From positions 620,001 to 684,000 of the forward strand of contig CAVTMP010000007.1 in the NCBI GenBank assembly GCA_963735885.1: DNA of 64,000 bases, in the 5' to 3' direction. A program made the position numbers and the translations under genes. Numbering within the stretch: the first letter of the stretch is position 1; each line of letters begins with the position of its first letter. Origin of the DNA: JBBSBL01 sp963735885 (GTDB lineage Bacteria > Actinomycetota > Thermoleophilia > Solirubrobacterales > Solirubrobacteraceae). Of this stretch, positions 1 to 9,807 are shown one piece after another. Under the pieces are notes generated by a model. It did not search any database. It was not told where the DNA came from and saw nothing but the letters and a program-made list of their open reading frames with translations.

Positions 1-37
1 CGCGGCCCGGCGCGGGGCCGCGGCTCGCGGCCCGGGG

Positions 38-1526
38 TCAGTCGCCCGGACCCCCGAAGTGGTCGCGCACCATCGGCGCGACGTCCCGGATCGTCCAGCA
101 CGGCCGCGCGGCACGGGTGTCCGGACCGGTGCCGCACCACAGCAGCGCGCCGAGCGAGTCGGAGCGGTGCAGCGAGCCGTGGCTGCCGCCGCCCACGTGG
201 TCGGCTCCGCCCCAGTCGAGGAACTCGTAGCCCGGGGCCGCGGAGAGCAGGACGTCGCCGGCGGTCGGGCAGTGCAGCGCCGACCAGATCGCGCCCGAGC
301 GCGTCGGGGTAGTCGCGGCCGACCAGCCGTCCGTCCTCCACGTCGACGGCGAGCGACCGAGCGTCGCCCTCGACGCTCCACGTGGCGCCGCGGTCGTCGG
401 TCACGCCCGTGCCGCCGGAGCGAAGCGCAGCTCGCCGCGCCGGCGCCCGCGCACGCTCGCCTCCGCGCCGATCATCCGCATGACGAGATCGACCCCCTCG
501 ACCCGCTCGGCGTGCCGGGCCGCGCGCGCGGCGATCCGCTCGCGCCGGGCGGGGTCGCCGAGCGCGTAGATCATCGCCGAGCGCTGGGCGAGGCCGAGCG
601 CGACTCCTCGGTCTCGGCGCCGCCGTCGCCCGGCGTGCGGCACGACCCACTCGGCGAGGCCGGCGCGCAGGTCGATGGAGCTCCTGACGTCGGCGTGGGA
701 GTGGTCGGCCATCACGATCACCGCGTGCTCGTCGAGGAACGCGTCCGGGCCGCCGGCGGCGTCCATGACGCCGCGCGAGCTGGCGATCGGCCTCGGCGAT
801 CGAGGTGAGCGTGGCGTCCGGCCCGTAGCTGTGCGAGTACCCGTCGTTGTCGGGCAGCGAGAGCAGCAGGAAGTCGAACAGGTCGTGCTCGACGAGGTAC
901 GCGCCGACGCAGCCGCTGTGCTGGTCGCGCACCCCCGGCAAGCCCGAGCTGACCGCGGCAGCCCGTGCGGCGCGAGGCGAAGATGTCGGCGTAGAAGAGC
1001 TCCCGCGGCCCCATCGACCGGCTCGCGGAACAGCGTCGAGGTGGCGATGCGCGCGAGCGCGGTCTCGTTGGCCACCTCGTGGCGGTGGCGCCCGCGGTAC
1101 ATGAGGTACGTCGTGCCGGCCGTGCGCACGCCCGCGTCGTCGAGCGACTCGAACACCGTCTCCACGTCGCGCGAGAGGTGCTCGCGGTTCATGTTGTAGA
1201 TCGTGTCGGTCAGCGAGCGGTAGATCCCGACGCCTGGCGCGAGGCGCGAGAAGCACGAGCCGTACTCGACGTAGCGCTGCTCCTCGCGGTGGTACCAGTT
1301 CATGCTCGGGATCCGGTGCTCGTCGGGGCCGGCGCCGGTGGCGATGCTCGGCCGCGCAGACCGGCGTCACCGAGGGGAACGCGGCGACGCAGTCGTCGAC
1401 GTAGGTGCCCTCGCTCGAGGATGCGCTGCGAGCGCCGGCGCGCGGCCCGGCGGCCACGGCGCGCTCGAGCATCGCGGGCTTCAGCCCGTCGATGACGGCG
1501 AGGACGAGCTTCCCGGGCGCGCTCAC
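38..1526 (-). CDS. Type I phosphodiesterase / alkaline-phosphatase-superfamily protein (frame broken)
   Basis: Predicted metal-dependent phosphodiesterase or nucleotide pyrophosphatase. The GTG at 1526 opens with KLVLAVIDGLKPAML, whose Asp fits a metal ligand. It continues to FPSVTPVCAAS, where the Thr fits the nucleophile, then GAGPDEHRIPSMNWY, and later VIVMADHSH, the usual C-terminal metal-binding Asp-His-His block. It ends RDHFGGPGD and a stop at 38-40. About 495 residues are expected. Similarity jumps frame several times, for example an extra base near 1349 (GCC[G]AGC), so the gene appears broken only by indels. The start overlaps the DUF4126 stop in a GTGA, which suggests one operon. 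The substrate is unknown. Confidence 0.8.
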
Positions 1527-2114
1527 CGCAGCACGCGCAGGCCGGCGAACTTGCGGCCCTCGCGGCGGCGGCCGGTGACGAGCAGCCAGACGACGAAGAG
1601 CAGCGCCAGCAGGCCGACCGGCGGCGCCGGGACGGACAGGCCGGCCACGGCGGTCCCGGCGCCCTCGCCGTAGAGCGGCAGCGCGCCCGCCGCCTGGGCG
1701 TCGAGCCGGCGCCGGACCCGGGCGAACAGATCGCGGGTCGCGGCGTGGGCCACCGCGGCGCAGGCGAGCCCGCCGGCGAGGCCCGGCCAGGAGACGTAGC
1801 CCTCCGCGGCGAGCGCCGCGGCGAAGAGCACCGCCCCGAGGCCGAGCGCCAGCCCGGCCATCGCCGCGCCGACCCGGGCCGGCCTCGAGGGCCGCCGCGC
1901 CGACGCGCCGCTCGACCAGCACGAAGACGAACAGCACCGCGACGAGCGCGAACAGGAAGCCGGCCGACTCGAGGAACGCGTAGTCGGTCCCGTCGAAGTC
2001 CACGCCGAGGTCCTCGCGCGCGAGGACCCCCACGAGCAGCGCGGGCAGGAAGGGGCGGATGCCGACGCCGACGCTGAAGCCGGCGCCCTGGCAGATGGCG
2101 AGGAAGAGACGCAC
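1523..2114 (-). CDS. DUF4126 family membrane protein (one frameshift)
   Basis: Small polytopic membrane protein of about 196 residues after removing one extra base near 1880. GTG at 2114 begins VRLFLAICQGAGFSVGVGIR, then PFLPALLVGVLA, the conserved N-terminal helix with the G-x-R-PFLP signature of DUF4126. Further hydrophobic stretches are FLFALVAVLFVFVLVE, MAGLALGLGAVLFAAALAA and GLLALLFVVWLLVTG. It ends RKFAGLRVLR. It is the first gene of a two-gene minus-strand unit with the phosphodiesterase and is divergent from the aminotransferase at 2206. The family has no established function. Confidence 0.75.
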
Positions 2115-2205
2115 GGGTGCGCTACGGTCCGGGCGGCGTGACCATACCCCACGCGACGAGGGACCCCGCTCGGGGCGGCGAACCCCCAGGATGGAGGGCC
2201 AGCCG

Positions 2206-3605
2206 ATGAGACGACGAGACGAGCCGCGCTCGACCGCCCGCGACCTGGAGCGCTACGCGGGTCTCTTCGCCGGGCGCACGCGGGTCATGAAGTCCTCGGC
2301 GATGCGCGACCTGATGGCGATCACCGAGCGCCCCGAGGTGATCTCGCTCGCGGGCGGCCTGCCCGACACCTCGACCTTCCCGCCCGACTCCTACGCCGCG
2401 CTCATGGGCTCCGTGGCGGCCGACTCCTGCGCCCGCGCGCTCCAGTACGGCCCGACCGAGGGCCTCGCCACGGTGCGCGACTGCATCCGCCGAGGTGATG
2501 GCCGCCGAGGGGACGGAGGTCGACCCCGACGACGTGCTCGTCACGACCGGCGGCCAGCAGGTGATCGACCTCGTGTGCAAGACGCTGATCGACCCGGGCG
2601 ACGTGGTGGTGGCGGAGGCGCCCGACCTATCCGGGCGCGGTGCCGACCTTCAGCGCGTACGAGGCCGACGTCGTGCAGATCGAGATGGACGAGGACGGGA
2701 TGGACGTCGACGCGCTCGAGGCGACGCTCGACGGCCTCGAGCGCGCCGGGCGGCGGCCGAAGTTCATCTACACGATCCCGAACTTCCAGAACCCGGCCGG
2801 GGTCACGCTGTCGCTTCCGCGCCGGGAGCGACTCGTGGCCGTCGCCCGCGAGCGCGAGCTGCTCGTGCTCGAGGACAACCCGTACGGCCTGCTGCGCTAC
2901 GAGGGCGATCCGCTGCCGACGCTCTACTCGCTCGACGGCGGCGAGTTCGTCATCTACCTCGGCACGTTCTCGAAGATCCTCTCGCCCGGCCTGCGCCTGG
3001 GCTGGACGACGGCGCCCGCGCCCGTGCTGGAGAAGATGAACCTCGGCAAGCAGGCCGCCGACCTCTGCTCCTCGTCCATGACCCAGCACTTCGTCGCGGC
3101 GTACTTCGAGGCCGGGCCCTGGCACGACTACGTCGCCTCGCTCCGCGACGTCTACCGCGACCGGCGCGACGTCGTGCTCGACGCGCTCGAGGAGCACTTG
3201 CCGCGCGAGGCGGTCTGGACCCGCCCGGCAGGCGGCCTCTTCGTGTGGGCGACGCTGCCCGACTACATCGACACGACCGACCTGCTCGCGCGGGCGCTGC
3301 AGGAGAACGTCGCGTTCGTCCCGGGGCGCGCCGCCTACCTCGACGGGCGCGGCGGGTCGTCGCTGCGGCTGAACTTCTCCGGCGTCGGGCCGGACGACCT
3401 CCGCGAGGGCGTGCGACGGATCGGGGCCGTGGTGGCCGAGCAGGTCGCGCTCTTCGGCACGCTGACCGGGCGGCCGGCGGTCGACCTGCCCCCCGCCGCG
3501 GGCCCGGCGCCGCCCGACCCGCGGCTCGCCGAGGTGCTGCACCTGCCGCGGACGCGGGCGGACGAGGGGCGCCGCGGCGCCGGCGGGGGTCCGGGCGCCC
3601 GATGA
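2206..3605 (+). CDS. PLP-dependent aminotransferase, class I/II (MocR/LysN-like), two frameshifts
   Basis: Fold-type I aminotransferase of 465 residues once two extra C bases (about 2490 and 2626) are removed; the corrected length is then a multiple of three. Motifs in order: VISLAGGLPDTSTFPPDSY, LQYGPTEG, VLVTTGGQQVIDL, YTIPNFQNPAGV (substrate side), LVLEDNPYGLLRY with the PLP-ring Asp, and GTFSKILSPGLRLGW with the Schiff-base Lys. This resembles 2-aminoadipate or multi-substrate transaminases, without the MocR DNA-binding domain. ATG 2206 is preferred over ATG 2191 because GGAGG lies 9 nt upstream. The stop overlaps the next start in ATGA, coupling it to the ligase. The amino donor and acceptor cannot be told. 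Confidence 0.85.
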
Positions 3606-4574
3606 AGGTCGCCGTGCTCGAGGGCGGCCGATCGCTCGAGCGCCAGGTCTCGCTCCGCTCGGGCGCGCAGGGTGCGCGACGCGCTCGAGCGCCTGGGCCA
3701 CGAGCCGCTGGCGATCGACGCCGGGCCCGACCTCGTGGGCCGGCTGCGGGCCGCGGCGCCGGACGTGGCCTTCATCGCGCTGCACGGCACCGAGGGCGAG
3801 GACGGGACGGTGCAGGAGCTGCTCGAGGTCCTCGGCATCCCCTACACCGGCTCCGGGGTGTTCGGCTGCGCCCGCGCCTGCGACAAGGTGCTCGCCAAGC
3901 ACCTGCTCCGCGAGGCCGGGATCCCGACCCCGGACTTCTTCGCCTTCGGGGAGACGGCGTTCCGCGAGCTCGGGGCGGCGGCCGCGCTGCCGGCCATCGA
4001 GGAGCGCCTCGCCTTCCCGATCGTCGTGAAGCCCGCGCGCCAGGGCTCGGCGCTCGGCGTCCGGTTCGCGCGCACGGCGACCGACGTTCCGCCCGCGCTG
4101 CTCGCCGCCTTCTCCTACGACCGCCGCGTCCTGCTCGAGCGCCACGTCGCCGGCCGCGACCTCGCGGTGGCGCTCGTGGAGCCGGCGGGCGGCGGCCCGC
4201 CCGAGGCCCTGCCGATCGTCGAGGCGGTTCCGCTGGGCGACGTCTTCGACTTCGAGGCGCGCTACGAGATCGGCCGCACCCGGTTCGTGTGCCCGGCCGA
4301 CCTGCCGCCCGACGTGGCCGGCGGCGCGGCCGAGCTGGCCGTGGCGGTGTGGGGCGCGCTCGGCCTGGCGGGCTTCGCCCGCGTCGATCTCATGCTCGAG
4401 GCGGCGAGCGGCCAGCTCTTCGTCCTCGAGGCGGACACCGTGCCGGGCCTCACCGCGACGAGCCTGCTGCCTCAGGCCGCGGAGGCCGGCGGCCTCGGCT
4501 TCGACGAGCTCGTCGAGCGGCTGCTCGCGCTGGCGCGGCCGCTCAGGAGTCCCCGGCGAAGTCCTCCGGCGTGA
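3602..4574 (+). CDS. D-alanine--D-alanine ligase paralog (ATP-grasp), one frameshift
   Basis: ATP-grasp dipeptide ligase of the Ddl family, 323 residues after removing one extra G near 3671. It starts MKVAVLEGGRSLERQVSLRSG, then has FIALHGTEGEDGTVQELLE, IPYTGSGVFGCARACDK, IVVKPARQGSALGV (ATP site) and FARVDLMLE. The metal site reads VLEADTVPGLTATSLLP; canonical Ddl has Asn where this has Asp (E-x-N-T). It overlaps the aminotransferase by ATGA and converges on the DUF151 gene with 32 nt of shared 3' end. A second, canonical Ddl lies at 33653, so this copy may have another specificity. Ligase chemistry is likely; D-Ala-D-Ala is not certain. Confidence 0.75.
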
Positions 4575-5031
4575 CCTCGTCGAGGAACTCCTTGAACTTC
4601 TCGACCACGTCCTCGGTGTCCTCGACCTCGTGCTCGAACTCGATCGCCGACTCGGCGATCACGTCTTCGGCGGCGAAGATCGGCGCGCCCGCGCGCACGG
4701 CGAGCGCGAGCGCGTCGCTCGGGCGGGAGTCGATCTCCATCTCCTGCCGTCGACGCTGGAGGGTGATCGACGCGTAGAAGGTGTTCTCGCGCAGCTCGGT
4801 GACGGCGACCCGCGTGCAGTTGACCTCGAGCTCGCCGAGCACGTCGGAGAGCAGGTCGTGGGTCATCGGGCGCGGCGTCGAGGCGCCCTGGAGCTTCATC
4901 AGGATCGCGGCGGCCTCGGGATGGCCGATCCAGATCGGCAGGAACTTGTTGCTGTCGACGGTCTTCAGCAGGACGATCGGCTGCTTGCCGACCATGTCGA
5001 AGCTCACGCCGTAGATGACCATCTCCTGCAC
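4543..5031 (-). CDS. Bifunctional nuclease family protein (DUF151)
   Basis: 162-residue protein, complete. The DUF151 core is seen as VSFDMVGKQPIVLLKTVDSN, FLPIWIGHPEAAAILMKLQG, PRPMTHDLLSDVL and MEIDSRPSDALALAVRAGAP. The acidic tail EFEHEVEDTEDVVEKFKEF is typical of actinobacterial members. DUF151 proteins have been described as bifunctional DNase/RNase; the role in this lineage is unknown. GTG 5031 is supported by AGGGAG about 9 nt upstream and a TATACT -10 further up. It converges on the ligase gene, and the two coding regions overlap by 32 nt (4543-4574). Confidence 0.9.
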   Translation of the reverse strand: MQEMVIYGVSFDMVGKQPIVLLKTVDSNKFLPIWIGHPEAAAILMKLQGASTPRPMTHDLLSDVLGELEVNCTRVAVTELRENTFYASITLQRRRQEMEIDSRPSDALALAVRAGAPIFAAEDVIAESAIEFEHEVEDTEDVVEKFKEFLDEVTPEDFAGDS

Positions 5032-5061
5032 GGGCGGCGGCTCCCTGGTGGTGGGAGGGTC

Positions 5062-5067
5062 AGTATA
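5062..5067 (-). promoter_or_regulatory. -10 element of the DUF151 gene
   Basis: The minus strand reads TATACT here, the best -10 hexamer near this gene, about 30 nt upstream of the GTG with a Shine-Dalgarno AGGGAG in the leader. No good -35 is visible. The rest of the 212-nt gap to the VapC stop (5032-5243) holds no gene I can support. One minus frame gives a short hydrophobic-then-basic peptide (AAVVAVLGTLLFRHRRR) that could be a relic. Confidence 0.45.
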
Positions 5068-5243
5068 GGTGTCGCCTCAGGCGGCCCCGCGGGGCCAGGC
5101 GCCCGAATTCGAGCCCTCGGCGGGCGGCCCGCACGGGGGCGCGAAGGCGCCGCCGGCGGTGGCGGAAGAGGAGCGTGCCGAGGACGGCCACGACCGCCGC
5201 CCGCGGGCCGGCGCCGAGACGTCCGCACCGACGCGACGAGGCA

Positions 5244-5666
5244 TCAGCGCAGGCTGCCCCGGGGGGCGAGCCAGCGCGTGGGCTGGCCGGTGATCTCGGC
5301 GATCAGGTCGTAGTCGGGGTCGTAGTGCAGCAGGGCGACACCTGCGGTCTCCGCGGCCGCGGCGATCAGGAGATCGGCGTGCTTCACCGTCCGCTGGAAG
5401 CCGCCGCCGCGCTCGCTCAACCGCTCGTAGACCCAGAGCGCACGGTCCCACTCCGCCGCGCCGAGCGGGCAGTCCGGCAACGCGGCGAGCTCGGCCCGGA
5501 GCTCGGCGAGCTCCGCGGCGTTCCGCGCGCTGTGGAGCAGCTCCAGCCGAACCATGTCGCAGGTGGCGAGCGCGCCCGCGACCACCGCCGCGTCGAACGC
5601 GGCCCGCAGCTCAGGGTGGGAACGGCGCGACCACGACCATGCGGTCGTGTCCGCCAGCTCGGTCAC
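5244..5666 (-). CDS. vapC: Type II toxin VapC, PIN-domain ribonuclease
   Basis: 140-residue PIN-domain protein. The four acidic active-site positions are visible: Asp in VTELADTTAW, Glu in MVRLELLHSARN, Asp in KHADLLIAAAA and Asp in HYDPDYDLIAEI. PIN toxins of this kind cleave RNA, usually tRNA or rRNA. The GTG at 5666 is chosen because, with one extra base removed upstream, the antitoxin stop overlaps it as GTGA. In the raw sequence the antitoxin frame runs straight into VapC, so it looks like a 231-residue fusion; I read this as an indel. The pair sits beside a DUF1801 gene and tRNA-Ile. Confidence 0.85.
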   Translation of the reverse strand: MTELADTTAWSWSRRSHPELRAAFDAAVVAGALATCDMVRLELLHSARNAAELAELRAELAALPDCPLGAAEWDRALWVYERLSERGGGFQRTVKHADLLIAAAAETAGVALLHYDPDYDLIAEITGQPTRWLAPRGSLR

Positions 5667-5876
5667 GGCGTTCGGCCGCGAGGACCGCGCATCTTCTCGA
5701 CCGCGCGCCGACGTGAGCTCCTCGAAATCGCGCTGCGCGAGACGAGTGCGGCGGCCGCGCGCGGCCACGTCCCGCAGCGCCGCGTGGACCGTGTCGGTCG
5801 TCCGCCGGGTGCCGAGCTCGGCGGCCGCCTCCTCGACGAGCACCATGTCGAGGTTGATGTTGGTGCGCTTGATCAT
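5663..5876 (-). CDS. vapB: Type II antitoxin VapB (ribbon-helix-helix), one frameshift
   Basis: 70-residue antitoxin when one extra G near 5702 is removed. ATG 5876 begins MIKRTNINLDMVLVEEAAAE, then LGTRRTTDTVHAALRDVAAR, the beta-strand and two helices of a ribbon-helix-helix DNA-binding domain. The C-terminal toxin-binding tail becomes DFEELTSARVEKMRGPRGRTP and a TGA overlapping the VapC start. VapB normally neutralises VapC and, with it, represses the operon by binding upstream. A candidate operator would lie at 5877-5900 (GCGATGGTACACC), but I see no perfect palindrome. Confidence 0.75.
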
Positions 5877-6008
5877 CGTGCGATGGTACACCTGCCCTCG
5901 GCCATCGCGTACACCTTGGGGGTGGCGGAGCGCGGCCACCGCAACGAGTGGCCGATAGCACGGGTGAGACGAGGTCGAGGCGGACCGACGGGGACCCCGT
6001 TCCGTGGA

Positions 6009-6408
6009 TCAGCTTCGGGCTTTGGACTCGTTCAGGGTCACGGCGGCGCGAACGAGAGCCTTCAACGCCTCCTCGTCGATCTTCTCGCCCTCGTGGAAGT
6101 CGATGGCACGCCTGGTGTTCCCGTCGAGACTGGAGTTGAAGAGGCCCGAAGGATCCTTCAGGGCCGCCCCTTTGGCGAAGGTCATCTTCACGACCTTCTT
6201 GTACGTCTCGCCGGTGCAGATCAATCCGTCGTGCGACCACACCGGAACCCCTCGCCACTTCCACTCCTCGACGACGTCGGGATCGGCTTCCTTGACCAAG
6301 GCGCGGAGCCGGCTGAGCATCCTGCCCCGCCAGTCGCCCAGCTCCTCGATTCTCGCGTCTATCAGCTGAGAAGGAGACTGTGCTTTCCTGCGACCCGCTC
6401 TTCTTCAT
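6009..6408 (-). CDS. DUF1801 (YdhG/YdeI-like) protein, one frameshift
   Basis: About 132 residues. ATG 6408 gives MKKSGSQESTVS, then, after one extra T near 6371, QLIDARIEELGDWRGRML and LVKEADPDVVEEWKWRGVPV, followed by WSHDGLICTGETYKKVVKMT and FAKGAALKDPSGLFNSSLDG. The VEEWKW...PVWSHDG...KVVKMTFAKGA pattern is typical of DUF1801 proteins, whose function is unknown. AGGAAG-AGAAGAGG upstream of the ATG serves as ribosome-binding site. Codon use is visibly less GC-rich than in the neighbours, hinting at later acquisition. The gap 6409-6640 shows no supported gene. Confidence 0.75.
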
Positions 6409-6640
6409 GCCCTCTTCTCTTCCTGGTTCCGAGGCTTGATGAATGGGGGGTCACCGCCACGTTCGCCTCAGCAGCGCACGCCTGTCGCCGAGCCGCGACC
6501 TCCTGCTCCAGTTCGTCCCACAACGGCGACCCACCCCGGCATCCTACGAGCCGAGCCGGCCCCCCTGACGACCCTGTGCGAGGCGCTGGCACGAGCCCGC
6601 TGGGGCCGAGCGCAGCCGCACGGAGCGGGGTCTTTCCGGA

Positions 6641-6714
<74 letters not shown>

Positions 6715-6853
6715 GGACGCGCCCATGGCGCCCGACGATCTTAGCGTCGCCGGCGCGGGCGACGAGCGTGCGTCACCGGGCGCGCCGGGCGCCGCCGTCT
6801 CGGAGGCCGCCCGCTCCGTCGTGGACGCCACGGGCCGCGCCGGCCCTCCCCGG

Positions 6854-7739
6854 TCAGGGCCGGCCCGCGGCGCCGCCGGCCCCGGTCCGTCCGTCCAGGC
6901 GCTCCGCCGCGGCCAGCGCCGCCTCGACCGTCGCGAAGTCCACCTGCGCGCGACAGCCCGCCCCGTGCCCGCTCACGCGGACCTCCGCGCCGAGCGCCGC
7001 GCCCAGGCGGTCGGCCACCACGAGGAGCGCGGCGTCCCGATCCGGGTCGGCCCGGCGGCGACGGCGCACGCGGATCTCGTCGCGGTCCGAGGCCCGCGCG
7101 CGGGCCTCGGTGGTCCGCACCGACCAGCCGCCGTCCGCCGCGGCGCGCGCCAGGCGCCGTCGCTCGGCGTGGTCGGGGGCCATCAGCAGCGCGCGGCCGT
7201 GACCCTCGGAGAGTCGGCCCGACTCGAGCAGGGCGAGCGCCTCGTCGGGCAGGTCGAGCAGGCGGATGAGGTTGGAGACGGCCACCCGGCTGCGCCCGAT
7301 GCGCCGCCCGACCTCGCCCTTGGTCAGCGCGAGCTCCTCGACGAGCGCGGCGCACGCGCGGGCCTCCTCCACGGGGCTCAGGTCCTCACGCGCGACGTTC
7401 TCCACCAGCGCCACCTCGAGCGAGGTGGCGTCGTCGTGGTGGCGGACGATCGCCGGGACCTCCTCGAGCCCGGCCATGCCGGCCGCCCGCCAGCGCCGCT
7501 CGCCCGCGATCAGCTCGTAGCGTCCGCCGGGCAGCGGGCGAACGAGGATGGGCTGCACGACGCCGCGCTCACCCACCGAGGCGGCGAGCGCGGCGAGGGC
7601 CTCGTCGTCGAAGCGGCGGCGAGGCTGATGGGGGCTGGGCTCGATCAGGCCGAGCGGGATGCGGCGCAGCTCCTCGGGGACCTCGCGCGGAGCCACCGCG
7701 AGGATCGCGGCCAGGCCCCGGCCCATGCCGCGCGGCGGG

Positions 7740-7747
<8 letters not shown>
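6854..7747 (-). CDS. parB: Chromosome-partitioning protein ParB
   Basis: 297-residue ParB/Noc-type CTPase that binds parS and recruits SMC and ParA. Visible: a short N-terminal segment MGRGLAAILAV (ParA-contact type), ParB box I as LIAGERRWRAA, box II as LVENVAREDLSPVEEA, then a helix-turn-helix in LTKGEVGRRIGRSRVAVSNL. The C-terminal dimerisation region is short and Ala-rich. The start overlaps the parA stop. The 139-nt gap to the tRNA shows nothing else. A degenerate parS-like site lies at 9295. Confidence 0.95.
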
Positions 7748-8534
<787 letters not shown>

Positions 8535-8544
8535 AGGGGCGACG

Positions 8545-9285
8545 CTAGCGACGGGCCCGGTCGGACCCGGGCGCGCCGAGCGGGCGCTTGCGCGCCATGC
8601 CCGGACGGCGCGGATAGCCCTCCGGGGTCGGCGCGACCTTCCGGTAGAGATGGAGCGCGCGCCGGCGGGACGCCGCGTAGGGGCGCACCGCCACCTCTCC
8701 TTCGGCCGCGAGGCCGAGCGTCGTGGCCGCCCGACCCCCGGCGGCGCGTTCCTCGGACTCCACCTCGCCCTTCCACGCCACGAGCAGCCCGCCCTCGCGC
8801 AGCAGCGGGGCGGCGTACTCGACGACCACCGGCAGGACCGCCAGCGCGCGGGCCGTGACGACGTCGGCCCAGGCGAGCCCGTCGGGCCACGCCTCGGCCC
8901 GCGCCCGGACGACCCGCGCCGTCCCGATCCCCGCGCGATCCATCGCGCGGGCGATGAAGGCGCACTTCCGCCCCGAGCTCTCGACGAGCGCCACCTCGGC
9001 GACGGGCCGCGCGGCGGCGAGCGCGAGCCCCGGGAAGCCCGCGCCGGCGCCGAGGTCGGCGATCCGACGCGCCGCGGCGACGTCCGGCACGTCGAGCGCG
9101 ACCAGGCTGTCGGCCAGATGGACGTCGACGGCCTCGCGGGGCCGGCGCACGGTGGTCGGCGCGCCGGTGTCGCCCGCCAGCGCCTGGAGCAGGCCGGCGA
9201 GGCGCGCACGGGCGCCGGCGTCGAGGCCGTGCGCGGCGGCCACCTCCTCGAGGCGCGCGGCGGTGGCCGTATCGAGCGGGATCAC
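8545..9285 (-). CDS. rsmG: 16S rRNA (guanine-527-N7)-methyltransferase RsmG
   Basis: 246-residue SAM-dependent methyltransferase (GidB), modifying G527 of 16S rRNA; loss gives low-level streptomycin resistance in other bacteria. The SAM-binding motif is RIADLGAGAGFPGLALAAA, followed by VALVESSGRKCAF and ADVVTARALAVLPVVVEYA. Family members keep the VHLADSLVAL segment, seen here near residue 57. The C-terminus is Arg-rich. Gene order between jag and parA is the standard one. Confidence 0.93.
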   Translation of the reverse strand: MIPLDTATAARLEEVAAAHGLDAGARARLAGLLQALAGDTGAPTTVRRPREAVDVHLADSLVALDVPDVAAARRIADLGAGAGFPGLALAAARPVAEVALVESSGRKCAFIARAMDRAGIGTARVVRARAEAWPDGLAWADVVTARALAVLPVVVEYAAPLLREGGLLVAWKGEVESEERAAGGRAATTLGLAAEGEVAVRPYAASRRRALHLYRKVAPTPEGYPRRPGMARKRPLGAPGSDRARR

Positions 9286-9294
9286 GCGGGCGAG

Positions 9295-9310
9295 CGTAAA
9301 ACGTGAAACG
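9295..9310. promoter_or_regulatory. Degenerate parS-like site
   Basis: CGTAAAACGTGAAACG compares with the parS consensus TGTTTCACGTGAAACA at 11 of 16 positions. The right half ACGTGAAAC is perfect; the left half has lost symmetry. It lies in the rsmG-jag gap, close to parAB and the origin, where parS sites usually occur. No perfect parS was found in the window by eye. Confidence 0.3.
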
Positions 9311-9339
9311 GTCGGGGGCGCGGTGGCCCCGGCCGCCGC

Positions 9340-9807
9340 TCAGCCTTCGACCGGCGCGACGACGAGGTGCCGCGCCGGCTCCTCCCCCTCGCTGTGCGTC
9401 TCCACGTCGTCGCGGTCGCGCAGGTGCTCGTGGACGAGGCGCCGCTCCACGGCGCTCATCGGCTCGAGCTCCACGGGTCGCTCGAGCCGTACCGCGTCGT
9501 CCGCGGCGCGATCCGCGTCGTGGCGGAGGGTCGCGGCGCGCCGATCGCGGTAGCCGGACGCATCGACCTCGACGCGGCGGCGCGGCTCGCCGGGCCGGAA
9601 GGCCGCCCGGTAGGCGAGGTGCTGGATGGCGTCGATGGTCTGGCCCTGCCGCCCGATCAGGAGCCCGAGGTCGTCGCCCGCCACCACCGCGCGGATGCGC
9701 TCCTCGTCCGACTCGAGCCGGATCGGGCCGCCCACGCCGATCGCGGCGACGACGCGCTCGAGCAGCTCCTGGACCCGTGCCTCCGGGGTGGCGTCGACGC
9801 CGGTCAC
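9340..9807 (-). CDS. khpB: Jag/KhpB RNA-binding protein (KH and R3H domains)
   Basis: 155-residue RNA-binding protein. The KH domain contains LGLLIGRQGQTIDAIQHLA near residues 50-70; the R3H domain contains MSAVERRLVHEHLRDRDDVE with the R-x3-H signature. KhpB proteins bind RNA with KhpA and affect cell elongation and division. The N-terminal Jag-N domain of firmicute homologs is missing, as is usual in actinobacteria. GTG 9807 overlaps the yidC stop in GTGA. Confidence 0.9.
   Translation of the reverse strand: MTGVDATPEARVQELLERVVAAIGVGGPIRLESDEERIRAVVAGDDLGLLIGRQGQTIDAIQHLAYRAAFRPGEPRRRVEVDASGYRDRRAATLRHDADRAADDAVRLERPVELEPMSAVERRLVHEHLRDRDDVETHSEGEEPARHLVVAPVEG

Noticed and set aside
5244..5876. 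A VapB-VapC single-chain fusion
   Set aside because: Removing one G near 5702 restores a normal VapB C-terminus and a GTGA overlap with VapC; the fusion is explained by one of many indels in the window.
6362..6592. Short minus-strand frame upstream of the DUF1801 gene
   Set aside because: Part of it (LWDELEQEVAARRQACAAEA) looks protein-like, but there is no ribosome site, it overlaps the DUF1801 start and I know no family match.
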